DNA of 38,457 nucleotides from Candidatus Yanofskybacteria bacterium RIFCSPHIGHO2_02_FULL_43_17 (GTDB lineage Bacteria > Patescibacteriota > Minisyncoccia > 2-02-FULL-40-12 > GWA2-44-9), in contig MGJU01000013.1 of NCBI GenBank assembly GCA_001794435.1, forward strand, positions 21,756 to 60,212, written 5' to 3'. Of the stretch, positions 20,044 through 28,305 are shown piece by piece; position 1 is the stretch's first letter; the number at the start of each line of letters is the position of its first letter. Made by a program: the position numbers and the translations under genes. The notes under the pieces were generated by a model. That model did no database searches and was not told the origin of the DNA. It worked only from the letters and a program-made list of their open reading frames with translations.

Positions 20044-22091
20044 TTTCACGCTATAAACCTACCGGAGACCAACCACAGGCGATTGAAAAATTAGCTAAAG
20101 GTTTAAAATCCGGTAAAAAGCATCAGGTGCTTTTGGGCGTAACCGGTTCCGGCAAGACATTTACGATGGCCAAGGTTATAGAGAAATATCAAAAACCCAC
20201 CCTAATTATCTCACACAACAAAACATTGGCCGCCCAGCTATACAAAGAATTCAAGGAGTTTTTTCCAAAGAACGCCGTCCATTACTTCGTAAGCTATTAC
20301 GACTATTACCAGCCGGAGGCGTACATTCCTCACACCGACACATATATTGAAAAGGATTCCAAAATAAATGAAGAGATAGACCGCTTGCGCCACGCCGCCA
20401 CGCAAGCGCTGATGTCCCGCAATGACGTTATTGTCGTAGCTTCAGTTTCCTGCATATACAACCTCGGCTCACCGGAAGAATACAAAAACCTCGGCCTTGA
20501 AATATTTGAAGGCAAAAAGATAAAGCCAGCTGAGCTGGCCAGAGCCCTTTTGCGCTTGCAATACGCACAGGACATAGAATTGAAGCGCGGCTGTTTCAGA
20601 AAAACAACTAACGAGTTTGAGATTGTCTCGCCTGCCGCCCAAGAAGTCACTAAAGTAAAGTTTTCCGCCCCAAAGGGGCGAGATTTCGCCTCTGGCGGAC
20701 ACAGCGATTCGATAGAAAAAATTTCAATAGCAAACCTGAATGATCCCGAGGAGCTTGAAACGAAAGAGCTGAAATACGATAAGATTACGGAAAAAACAAT
20801 ATTCCCGGCCAAGTATTGGATAACTTCCGACAACAAGATCGGTCTTGCCATAGAGAACATAAAAAGCGAACTTCAAAAGCAAGTTAAGGTGTTGAAAAAA
20901 CAAAAAAAATCAGAAGAAGCGGCCCGACTCCAAGAAAAAACGCTCAATGACATAGAGATGATGAGGCAGACCGGTTATTGTCACGGAATAGAAAACTACT
21001 CGCGCCACCTTGACTTCAGAAAGGCCGGCGAACCGCCGTATGCCTTACTTGATTTCTTTGTTTCCAAGGGCGAATTTCTGACCATCATCGACGAATCCCA
21101 TATCTCAATTCCCCAATTGAGAAGTATGTACACCGGCGACCATTCCAGAAAAAGCACTCTTGTGGAATATGGTTTCCGTCTGCCGTCTGCAATAGACAAT
21201 CGGCCGTTGAAATTCCCAGAATTCCAGAAAAGGACACAGAAAACCATCTACGTTTCGGCCACTCCGAACAAATATGAACTTGAAAGATCCGGCAAGGCGA
21301 ATATCGCCGAACAATTGGTAAGGCCAACCGGCCTGCTTGACCCAACGATAGAAATAAAGCCGACCGAAAACCAGATCCCCCACCTTATCGATACAATAAA
21401 AGAACGGACAAAAAGCGGAGAAAGGGTAATAGTAACCACCTTGACCAAACGAATGGCCGAGGACCTTGCCGAACATCTTGCCGACAATGGCATCAAGGTT
21501 AACTATCTTCACTCCGAAATAAAAACACTTGAACGACTTAAAATCTTAAAGGACTTTCGTTTGGGACACTATGATGTAATGGTAGGAGTAAATCTTCTGC
21601 GGGAAGGACTCGATTTACCCGAGGTCTCACTGATAGCGATATTAGACGCCGATAAAGAAGGGTTTCTACGCAATACAACCACGCTTATTCAGACAATGGG
21701 CCGAGCGGCTAGGCACGTGAACGGCCATGTAATAATGTATGCGGACAAACGCACCCGCTCCATAGATGCCGCGATAGATGAGACGATGAGGAGAAGGACA
21801 AAACAAAAAGAACATAACCTGAAACACAGCATCACGCCCACAACGATTCAAAAAGCCATAGGCGATTTCGACCTGCCGATAGCCGGTGCCGCACTAAAAA
21901 AATATGAGACAAACGGCAATGGTGTAATATTCTTCGGCAATGGTTCAGCTTCGTTCACCACAAACATCGGCAAGCAACGTGTCGTCAAAGAACTGACTAA
22001 GCTTATGGAAAAAGCGATAAAAAAATTCGAATACGAGAAAGCGCTGGTATACAAAGAACAGATAAGAAAACTGAAAAGCAGTGTTGCATAA
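20031..22091 (+). CDS. uvrB: UvrABC excinuclease subunit B
   Basis: A 686-residue UvrB. Walker A is GVTGSGKT (36-43), the damage-probing beta-hairpin region has YYDYYQPEAYIP near 90, Walker B-like IIDESH near 353, the helicase C-terminal motifs include LLREGLDLPEVSL and GRAARH, and a UVR domain (FEYEKALVYKEQIRKLK) ends the protein. It verifies DNA damage and loads UvrC. A short palindrome-derived insert (about 212-226, APKGRDFASGGHSD) lies between conserved blocks. The start matches the family N-terminus, but no ribosome binding site lies at the proper distance, and the upstream leader ORF ends across it. Confidence 0.95.
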   Translation: MFKLISRYKPTGDQPQAIEKLAKGLKSGKKHQVLLGVTGSGKTFTMAKVIEKYQKPTLIISHNKTLAAQLYKEFKEFFPKNAVHYFVSYYDYYQPEAYIPHTDTYIEKDSKINEEIDRLRHAATQALMSRNDVIVVASVSCIYNLGSPEEYKNLGLEIFEGKKIKPAELARALLRLQYAQDIELKRGCFRKTTNEFEIVSPAAQEVTKVKFSAPKGRDFASGGHSDSIEKISIANLNDPEELETKELKYDKITEKTIFPAKYWITSDNKIGLAIENIKSELQKQVKVLKKQKKSEEAARLQEKTLNDIEMMRQTGYCHGIENYSRHLDFRKAGEPPYALLDFFVSKGEFLTIIDESHISIPQLRSMYTGDHSRKSTLVEYGFRLPSAIDNRPLKFPEFQKRTQKTIYVSATPNKYELERSGKANIAEQLVRPTGLLDPTIEIKPTENQIPHLIDTIKERTKSGERVIVTTLTKRMAEDLAEHLADNGIKVNYLHSEIKTLERLKILKDFRLGHYDVMVGVNLLREGLDLPEVSLIAILDADKEGFLRNTTTLIQTMGRAARHVNGHVIMYADKRTRSIDAAIDETMRRRTKQKEHNLKHSITPTTIQKAIGDFDLPIAGAALKKYETNGNGVIFFGNGSASFTTNIGKQRVVKELTKLMEKAIKKFEYEKALVYKEQIRKLKSSVA
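20667..20705. repeat. palindromic insert within uvrB
   Basis: GCCCC-AAA-GGGGC (20667-20679) followed by CGCCTCTGGCGGAC. It encodes APKGRDFASGGHSD, which does not belong to the conserved UvrB core. Confidence 0.65.
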
Positions 22092-22121
22092 AAACATAAA
22101 ACCTAGTAATATACCTGGGCA

Positions 22122-22385
22122 ATGCCTATTACCCAATCAGCCAAAAAAGCCCTAAGACAATCTCTCACAAGGAAAGCGAGAAATTTAAGGCGCAAAAATA
22201 ATTATAAAAATAACCTGAAAGAGCTCAAAAATCTTGCCTCTGCCGGCAAAAACGACGAGGCCCAAAAATTGCTTCCCAAAGCATACAAAGCCCTCGACAA
22301 AGCCGCCAAAACAAACGTTATAAGTAAAAATAAATCTGCCCGCCTAAAATCATTTGCGGCCAAGCTCTTACAAAAAACCGCGTAA
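22122..22385 (+). CDS. rpsT: 30S ribosomal protein S20
   Basis: An 87-residue, Lys/Ala-rich, all-helical protein (MPITQSAKKALRQSLTRKARNLRRKNN at the start and DKAAKTNVISKNKSARLKSFAAKLLQK at the end), typical of S20 in length and pattern. It binds 16S rRNA early in 30S assembly. It follows uvrB by 30 bases on the same strand. The TAA stop lies in the loop of the terminator hairpin. Confidence 0.93.
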   Translation: MPITQSAKKALRQSLTRKARNLRRKNNYKNNLKELKNLASAGKNDEAQKLLPKAYKALDKAAKTNVISKNKSARLKSFAAKLLQKTA

Positions 22386-22396
22386 AGCGGTTTTTT
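22372..22396. terminator. bidirectional terminator with the rpsT stop codon in its loop
   Basis: AAAAAACCGC and GCGGTTTTTT pair perfectly around the 5-base loop GTAAA, which contains the rpsT TAA (22383-22385). It can also serve the convergent ftsW gene, which ends at 22400. Confidence 0.88.
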
Positions 22397-22399
22397 GTT

Positions 22400-23476
22400 T
22401 TATGTCTTTTTGGCAATATTGGAAACGATCCCCAGACCGGCCAGCAGGGCTATTATGGCCGTCCCTCCATGGCTTACGAACGGCAGAGGAATCCCGGTCA
22501 AAGGAGCAAGACCGGATACGGCGGCTATGTTGATGAAGGCTTGGCCGACTATCCAAGTACTCATCCCGATAACCAGCAAACGGCCGAATTTGTCTGACGT
22601 AAGCTTTGCTATTGAAATAAGGGTGTAGCACAGATAAATAATCAGGCCGACCAGCACCATCGCACCCGCAAATCCCAGTTCCTCCACCACAACCGCAAAG
22701 ATAGAGTCGTTAACGACCTCAGGTAGAAATCCCCACTTCTGAGTACTTTCGTTGTACCCGTTACCGAACAGACCGCCGGAACCAATGGCAATAAGAGACT
22801 GATTCAGTTGATAAGATATCCCTCTCGGATCAACGGACGGATCGAAGAATGTTTTTATCCTGTTAAGCCGGTATGGCTCCATAAAGACCAGCCCCGCCAA
22901 GATAACCAGAAAAACACCGATAATAACCGCCAAATGTTTCATGCTGGAACCGGCGGCAAAATATATCCCGAGGGCAATCAAAACAACGACCGCCAGCGTG
23001 CCTACGTCCGGCTGAAGAGCAAGCAGAAGTCCGATGAAAGATATCACGACAAAAAACGGCGCCGCGCTGTAAGACCAATTTTTTATGCGTTCGTCTCTTG
23101 AACCAAACCAAGCGGCAAGATATACAACCATGGCCAATTTAAGAATTTCGGACGGCTGAAAAGATACGCCCCACAAACTAACCCACCTATTCGCGCCCTT
23201 AAGGCCGATACCGATGTCCGGTATAAAGACAAGTATCATCAACAAAAGAGAGCCGAATAAGATTATGAAAGAAACCTTTTTCCAAAACCGATAATCGATC
23301 TTGGAAAATAAAAAGAATAATAACAGTCCCGGCAGAACTCCATACAATAATTGCTTTTTAAGGTAATAATAGGAGTCCCCGAATTTTTTATCTCCATCTA
23401 TAATTCCCGCCGACGATAAAACTATCAACCCAAAAATAAGCAGGACAAGAGTAGTAAATAGCAGGCGCTTCTCCAT
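22400..23476 (-). CDS. ftsW: FtsW/RodA/SpoVE-family SEDS glycosyltransferase
   Basis: A 358-residue SEDS protein with about ten membrane segments. Seen are GDSYYYLKKQLLYG after the first span, the extracellular loop with NRIKTFFDPSVDPRGISYQLNQSLIAIGSGGLFGNGY, EELGFAG, and the C-terminal PLPFVSHGGTA motif. SEDS proteins polymerise lipid II into glycan strands. Loop and N-terminal wording favour FtsW (division) over RodA, though the two are hard to separate by sequence. I use the ATG at 23476; an in-frame TTG further up lies in the preceding terminator. Expression may depend on read-through of that terminator. Confidence 0.88.
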   Translation of the reverse strand: MEKRLLFTTLVLLIFGLIVLSSAGIIDGDKKFGDSYYYLKKQLLYGVLPGLLLFFLFSKIDYRFWKKVSFIILFGSLLLMILVFIPDIGIGLKGANRWVSLWGVSFQPSEILKLAMVVYLAAWFGSRDERIKNWSYSAAPFFVVISFIGLLLALQPDVGTLAVVVLIALGIYFAAGSSMKHLAVIIGVFLVILAGLVFMEPYRLNRIKTFFDPSVDPRGISYQLNQSLIAIGSGGLFGNGYNESTQKWGFLPEVVNDSIFAVVVEELGFAGAMVLVGLIIYLCYTLISIAKLTSDKFGRLLVIGMSTWIVGQAFINIAAVSGLAPLTGIPLPFVSHGGTAIIALLAGLGIVSNIAKKT

Positions 23477-23491
23477 TTCTTTATTGTAATA

Positions 23492-23513
23492 TAAAACCGA
23501 GCTAAATGCTCGG
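23492..23513 (-). terminator. rho-independent terminator of the ABC transporter gene
   Basis: On the minus strand, CCGAGC/GCTCGG stem with a 5-base loop and TTTTATATT. It begins one base after the stop codon. Confidence 0.7.
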
Positions 23514-23514
23514 C

Positions 23515-25368
23515 TCAAATCTTTATTTCCTGGTCATCAGCCAATTTTCTGAACTGAGGACAGGCCTCATAAAGCTCTTCGAAACTCTTTGCCACACCGA
23601 CTATCTTTCCGCCGGAGCCGTTGACCGGTTCTACCACGATGAACTTGTTGCAAAGTCGCCTGACAGTACTAAGCCTATGAGCAATTATCAGTGCTCCGCA
23701 GTTTCTGCTTAGTGCTTTCTCCAGTCCAACTTGGACCAGTTTTTCGGTTGAAGAATCCAAAGAACTGGTGGCTTCGTCAACGATCATAAATCTCGGATTT
23801 TTCATTATTGCCGCAAGGATCATAAGCCGCTGATTCTGGCCGCCAGAGAGCTTAATCCCTCTTTCCCCAACGACAGTATCCAATCCATCGACTAATCTCT
23901 CTCCAAAATCAACCTGAACACCTCCTGCCTGTTCCCAAAGATATTCATCCGAAATAGTCGCCTTTTCACTCGCCGGAACCCCGTACAAGGCGTTGCCGCG
24001 AACTGTATCATTCCATATCTGCGGCGTTTGGGAAATGTAACCGACAAGATTTAACCACGAATTGAGATCGACGTCTCTTAGATCATGACCGTCGATCTTT
24101 ATCGACCCGCTGGTCGGGTCCATATATCTGAGTAGCAGTTTGATCAACGTACTTTTGCCCGCTCCGCTTGTACCGACAATAGCGACTTTTTCCTCCGGTT
24201 CGACCGCAAAGGAAATATCGCTAAGCACCAGCGACGAAGTATCGTCTTTAAACCTATAAGACACGGCATCAAATTCTATTCTGCATGGAGAATTTTTGGG
24301 CAATACGATGGCGTTCTCTTTGAACGTCAGCCCGACCGGCAAACTCAATGCTTCTTTAAGGTTTTCAGCTGCCCAAAGATTGTAGTGGATGAGTCTTTCC
24401 AAATCGCCCATCCTCCACAAGTTATCGAATATCTGCGTAGCCAGAGTAAACATTGGATATATGAAACCAGGCGACAATTCACCTAACCAGATCCGCCTAA
24501 CTCCATACATCAGAGCACCGAGGTAAATGAATGTGGAGACAGTGCCTCTTGCCCACCACAGCTTAAAAACTTTTATCCAAAGTTTCAAATCAGGAACGAT
24601 TGCTTCATTGTAATATTTCCTGATATTCTCCAACTCCTCTTCTTCTTTCGCGCTTGTCTTCATCCGTTCAATGCCTCTCATTCGTTCCTTTCTAAAGCGA
24701 GTAAGGAACCGCCATTTTTTCTCTATCGGGTAACCAACGGTCATGATCATATAGTTAACCAGGCCCGACCAAACAAGATGGAATGCTATAAAGAACGTCA
24801 CTATTAACGCCACCACAGGGTCAATAAACCATAGGGCGACAAAAGCAATTCCCAGAGTGATCAGTAGGTCGGGCAAATCTACCATTAATATAACGATTAT
24901 GGCTCTCAATCCCTCAAAACCTCTGCTTATATTTGCTTCGTTTAAGATATTATCTTCACTGGTGTGTGTTCCAAGAGATTTCTCAAAAAATAAACGACTT
25001 ACTTTGTCGCTCATTTGGCAACCGAAGTCGGCAAAAAAACGTTCTCGACGAATGTGATTTACTGATTTAATAAATCGGATAACGAGGTGAAGGGCTCCAA
25101 GCGACATAAAACCCAAAACCAAAAGGTCGAGATTCTTGGTAAAAAGCCCATCGAGAATATTCCTGATCGCATAATAAGCTGTTAAAACACCTAAAAGATT
25201 TGCAACAAGTGTCAAGGTAAATATTTCTTTGACTATTCTCTTGCTTTTATCAGTCAAAAAGACATTCCAAACCCAAAACAAAATATCTACTATCTTCTTA
25301 TTCTCGTTAACATAATCATGAAAGCTGTGGGCTTTTACTTCGAGATCAAGGTCATTATCTGCCACCAT
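23515..25368 (-). CDS. ABC exporter, fused permease and ATPase
   Basis: A 617-residue half-transporter. The N-terminal half has about six membrane segments; the C-terminal ATPase has Walker A GTSGAGKST, Q-loop YISQTPQIW, signature KLSGGQ, Walker B FMIVDEATSSLD and the switch His in IIAHRLSTV. This is the MsbA/lipid or multidrug exporter architecture, working as a homodimer or with a partner; substrate unknown. I place the start at the ATG at 25368 (MVADNDLDLE). The in-frame TTG at 25425 overlaps the -35 box of a strong promoter (25397-25425) and is excluded. A terminator follows directly. Confidence 0.9.
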   Translation of the reverse strand: MVADNDLDLEVKAHSFHDYVNENKKIVDILFWVWNVFLTDKSKRIVKEIFTLTLVANLLGVLTAYYAIRNILDGLFTKNLDLLVLGFMSLGALHLVIRFIKSVNHIRRERFFADFGCQMSDKVSRLFFEKSLGTHTSEDNILNEANISRGFEGLRAIIVILMVDLPDLLITLGIAFVALWFIDPVVALIVTFFIAFHLVWSGLVNYMIMTVGYPIEKKWRFLTRFRKERMRGIERMKTSAKEEEELENIRKYYNEAIVPDLKLWIKVFKLWWARGTVSTFIYLGALMYGVRRIWLGELSPGFIYPMFTLATQIFDNLWRMGDLERLIHYNLWAAENLKEALSLPVGLTFKENAIVLPKNSPCRIEFDAVSYRFKDDTSSLVLSDISFAVEPEEKVAIVGTSGAGKSTLIKLLLRYMDPTSGSIKIDGHDLRDVDLNSWLNLVGYISQTPQIWNDTVRGNALYGVPASEKATISDEYLWEQAGGVQVDFGERLVDGLDTVVGERGIKLSGGQNQRLMILAAIMKNPRFMIVDEATSSLDSSTEKLVQVGLEKALSRNCGALIIAHRLSTVRRLCNKFIVVEPVNGSGGKIVGVAKSFEELYEACPQFRKLADDQEIKI

Positions 25369-25396
25369 CCCCCCATAAGTTGTGAAAGAATAAAAC

Positions 25397-25425
25397 ACTA
25401 TAACACAAGACAAGTGCTGTGTCAA
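25397..25425 (-). promoter_or_regulatory. promoter of the ABC exporter gene
   Basis: On the minus strand, TTGACA (25420-25425), 17-base spacer, TATAGT (25397-25402). Leader of about 22 bases. Confidence 0.8.
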
Positions 25426-25447
25426 ATTCTGCTGGCTGGCGAACTAC

Positions 25448-25475
25448 TTGACAGTTCAAAATCATTATATATAAT
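25448..25475 (+). promoter_or_regulatory. promoter of the repeat-protein gene
   Basis: TTGACA (25448-25453), 16-base spacer, TATAAT (25470-25475), both full consensus. It is divergent from the ABC exporter promoter. Confidence 0.85.
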
Positions 25476-25511
25476 AAAGCCACGCTCGTTCCCTGACAAC
25501 AAGGAGGCCGC

Positions 25512-26219
25512 GTGGAAAACATCATTCTTTTTCTGGAAACCTTTTTGGGTTATTCTATGATCTGGTGGTTTTGGTTTTGGCCTAACGCAACCGAAACACA
25601 GCGGTTAAGAAATACACCCAAAGCGCTGGCGATTATCGCCCTTCTCTCGTTCCCTCTGAATATCAATGGTAACGTCTTTACGGTATTAGGCAATGCCGAA
25701 AGTTCCAAGAGTATATACTCCGTTTTCTCTCCGTATCAAAAAGCGGGAGGGGATGCTCATAGTGTACTGGGATCGTTTTTCCAGAAGGCGGGCAATGATG
25801 CTTACGTTTATGCTGGTGTGGCAGGATATCAAGAGGCCACAAATGCTTACGTTGGTGTTGGTGTGGCAGGATATCAAGAGGCTAAATTCGATGCTATAGT
25901 AGGTTTGGGATTATCCGGATATCAGAAATCCGGTCATGAGTCCGGAATGGTCATGGGAATAGCCGGCTTTCAAAAATCAAAGATGGATGCTACTAATCTT
26001 TTGGGGCTTACCGGTTACCAAAAAGCTGGAAGGGCGGCTGGAATGTTGTGCTGTTTCGCCGGTCGACAAAATGCTATAAACGCATCCAGTTTGGTGCTTG
26101 GTCTTGTAGGTTACCAGTATTCTGAAACAAAGACGAATACCTATGCGAGTATGGCTGTGTACCAGAGTACGCCGAAAGAAGACAGAGCATTCGCGGTCTG
26201 GTCAACAATTGAAAACTAA
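25512..26219 (+). CDS. repeat protein with about ten 16-residue GYQKA-type repeats
   Basis: A 235-residue protein. Residues 1-60 contain two hydrophobic segments (LFLETFLGYSMIWWFWFW and ALAIIALLSFPLNING). From about 70 to 230 follow ten units of 15-17 residues with consensus [AST]-G-[YF]-Q-[KE]-[AS]-x(3)-A-x(4)-G-[LVI], for example AGYQEAKFDAIVGLGL, SGYQKSGHESGMVMGI and AGFQKSKMDATNLLGL. The regular spacing suggests a beta-solenoid or beta-roll outside a membrane anchor. The GTG start has AAGGAGG five bases upstream, preceded by a consensus promoter and followed by a strong terminator, so it is probably well expressed. I know no characterised family; function unknown. Confidence 0.8.
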   Translation: MENIILFLETFLGYSMIWWFWFWPNATETQRLRNTPKALAIIALLSFPLNINGNVFTVLGNAESSKSIYSVFSPYQKAGGDAHSVLGSFFQKAGNDAYVYAGVAGYQEATNAYVGVGVAGYQEAKFDAIVGLGLSGYQKSGHESGMVMGIAGFQKSKMDATNLLGLTGYQKAGRAAGMLCCFAGRQNAINASSLVLGLVGYQYSETKTNTYASMAVYQSTPKEDRAFAVWSTIEN

Positions 26220-26234
26220 GAAAAGAAAGGTGAG

Positions 26235-26255
26235 GGAGCCAACCGGCTCCTTTTT
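26235..26255 (+). terminator. rho-independent terminator
   Basis: GGAGCC/GGCTCC stem with an AACC loop and five T, ending the repeat-protein gene. Confidence 0.88.
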
Positions 26256-26263
26256 CATTTGGG

Positions 26264-27340
26264 CTAGAAAAATGATATCGGAGGAATTTTAGAATCCACG
26301 AGAAATATTATTAACCCGATTATTGCCCCAACGGCATTGATAACCCAGAACCGCATCGTCACCTGCATTTCGGGCCAGCCAAGAGCTTCGAAATGATGGT
26401 GGATAGGAGTAGATAAAAATATCTTTTTACCGCGCAATTTCTTTGATGTCATTTGAATTATTACCGAACCGGACTCCATTATAAACACGATGGCTATCGG
26501 AATAAGCAACAACGGGGTATTGGTAAGCATCGCCACAACGCCAAGCATCGTTCCCAATGCCATAGAACCGGTGTCACCCATGAAAAACTTGGCCGGATAA
26601 ATATTGAACCAGAGAAACGCAACCAATGCGCCCATTGTCGCTGACAGCAAAATAGCAAGATCGATCTTTCCTTGATCAAAAGCAATAGCCGCGTACGCGC
26701 CGAACATCGTCAAAAAGATACCGGCCACCAATCCGTCCAAACCGTCGGTTTCGTTGGCCGAAAAAGCGCTCGCCACTATTATGAATACGAAGAAAATTAT
26801 GTACCACCAGCCGATAACCCAGTCGCCGAGAAAAGGGATGTTAATGAAATCAAACCCTAGCTTGTAGTAGAACCACCATGCCCCGCCCGCACCAACAAGA
26901 GCATACATTATAAGACGGTCTCTCATTCTCAATCCCCCGCCGCCGGGACCTATCCTCATTATTCCAAAAAGGTCGTCTATAAATCCGAATATTGCGGCCA
27001 CCATCATAGCCGCTAACGGGACCCAGGTCTGGCCACGAGACAAAAAATTAAGATTGGCAACAAGACTATCGGGCCAAACCCTTGAAGCCCAGAAAAATCC
27101 AAGAACAAGAACAAGAACAGTGAACCAAACAATGACCCCGCCCATAGTCGGCGTACCCACCTTTTTCTTATGCATCTCGGAAAATATCGGAGCGGTATCG
27201 GATCTGACTATCTGTTTCCCCAATCGATAACGGTGCAAGAATTTGGTCCAAAAAGGAGTAAAAATAAGCGCAACAAAAAAAGCCGTCGTTGCTACGGCAA
27301 AAATCCTGATTACGTTAAGTACCGTAAAGATATCCGTCAT
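26264..27340 (-). CDS. mraY: phospho-N-acetylmuramoyl-pentapeptide transferase
   Basis: A 358-residue integral membrane enzyme with about ten spans. Family motifs are KKVGTPTMGG near 60, the aspartate pair in FGFIDDLFG near 117, NETDGLDGL, FMGDTGSMALG and TPIHHHFEALGW near 310. MraY moves phospho-MurNAc-pentapeptide onto undecaprenyl phosphate to make lipid I, the first membrane step of peptidoglycan synthesis. It lies 10 bases after the D,D-carboxypeptidase gene in an apparent aspS - carboxypeptidase - mraY operon. Confidence 0.95.
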   Translation of the reverse strand: MTDIFTVLNVIRIFAVATTAFFVALIFTPFWTKFLHRYRLGKQIVRSDTAPIFSEMHKKKVGTPTMGGVIVWFTVLVLVLGFFWASRVWPDSLVANLNFLSRGQTWVPLAAMMVAAIFGFIDDLFGIMRIGPGGGGLRMRDRLIMYALVGAGGAWWFYYKLGFDFINIPFLGDWVIGWWYIIFFVFIIVASAFSANETDGLDGLVAGIFLTMFGAYAAIAFDQGKIDLAILLSATMGALVAFLWFNIYPAKFFMGDTGSMALGTMLGVVAMLTNTPLLLIPIAIVFIMESGSVIIQMTSKKLRGKKIFLSTPIHHHFEALGWPEMQVTMRFWVINAVGAIIGLIIFLVDSKIPPISFF

Positions 27341-27350
27341 TTATAAAAAC

Positions 27351-28286
27351 CTAATCCCAACTATACGCTCTTTTGGTCCAGTTTATTAATTTTTCCGTAT
27401 CGGCAAATCGATCCTCAGAACCCAGAACTATACTGATAAGTTTATCATTTCTACCGGGAACATCAACCACTAATACCATACATCCCAACGCTCCATCGGT
27501 ATAACCAGTCTTACCGCCGATAACATCGGGAATAACACCCAAAAGCTGGTTGGTGCTGTTTATCTGGTGCTCTATTCTGCCGTCTACGGAATAAACCCTG
27601 ACGGTTTTTTCGCCAAGAAAAGACCATAATTCATCAAATTTAAGAGAGTAGTTTACCAACTTGAGCAGATCCTCCGAGGTAGACAATGCGTCGTCATTGA
27701 GCCCGGCAGGGTCATGAAATATTGAGGAATTCATACCCAGTTCAATAACTTTTTTATTCATAAGGCCAACTAAATTAAGGCCGAGATTGGAAGCGTGATA
27801 CTTTAAAGCGTAGGCGGCATCATTAGATGATTCAATGACCATCATTTTGACGAGATCCCTCACTCTGATATTTTCGTCCAGATATAGCGTCTGTTTCTCT
27901 TCGTCAACCCTGATGACTTCTTGGGGAATACGGACAATATCATCGAGATCCAAATTCTCAAATACAATGACGGCATTAAGCAGTTTAGTCAAAGACGCGA
28001 TGGGAAGACGTTCTTCTGGATTTTTAGAATAGAGCGATCTTGAAGACCTTGTGTCGTAAACGATTGCTGATTTAGCGCTCAATACCGGTCTTTCTATGGC
28101 CGTATTCAGCACGGGCAGATACGTCGACTCGGAAATAGGAAAAATATAGGCCTGAGTACTGTTGAGAGATGCGCCGGCATAGCCGAAATTATTCGTACCC
28201 TCTCTCTGGAAAGAGAAGATGAAAAAAACGTTAACTAAAATCAAAACGCTCAAGACACCCGAAAGTATGTATAATTTCCTCTGCAA
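27351..28286 (-). CDS. serine-type D-Ala-D-Ala carboxypeptidase (peptidase S11)
   Basis: A 311-residue protein with an N-terminal membrane anchor or signal (LYILSGVLSVLILVNVFFIF) and a PBP5-like S11 domain. Active-site motifs are S98-L-T-K, S153-S-N and KTG in GGKTGYTDGA. It trims the terminal D-Ala from peptidoglycan stems outside the membrane. The C-terminal PBP5 beta domain is absent, so this is a minimal catalytic form. It sits between aspS (19-base gap) and mraY (10-base gap). Confidence 0.92.
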   Translation of the reverse strand: MQRKLYILSGVLSVLILVNVFFIFSFQREGTNNFGYAGASLNSTQAYIFPISESTYLPVLNTAIERPVLSAKSAIVYDTRSSRSLYSKNPEERLPIASLTKLLNAVIVFENLDLDDIVRIPQEVIRVDEEKQTLYLDENIRVRDLVKMMVIESSNDAAYALKYHASNLGLNLVGLMNKKVIELGMNSSIFHDPAGLNDDALSTSEDLLKLVNYSLKFDELWSFLGEKTVRVYSVDGRIEHQINSTNQLLGVIPDVIGGKTGYTDGALGCMVLVVDVPGRNDKLISIVLGSEDRFADTEKLINWTKRAYSWD

Positions 28287-28305
28287 CGTTTTAAAGTGGT
28301 TATTT

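Noticed and set aside
20330..20860. 176-aa minus-strand ORF within uvrB
   Set aside because: Antisense shadow of uvrB with Ser-rich, non-conserved product.
25369..25425. TTG start for the ABC exporter
   Set aside because: It overlaps the -35 box of the gene's own promoter.
25740..26200. Possible CRISPR-like or DNA tandem array
   Set aside because: The periodicity is in the protein (16 residues); the DNA units vary, have no spacers and lie in a well-signalled gene.
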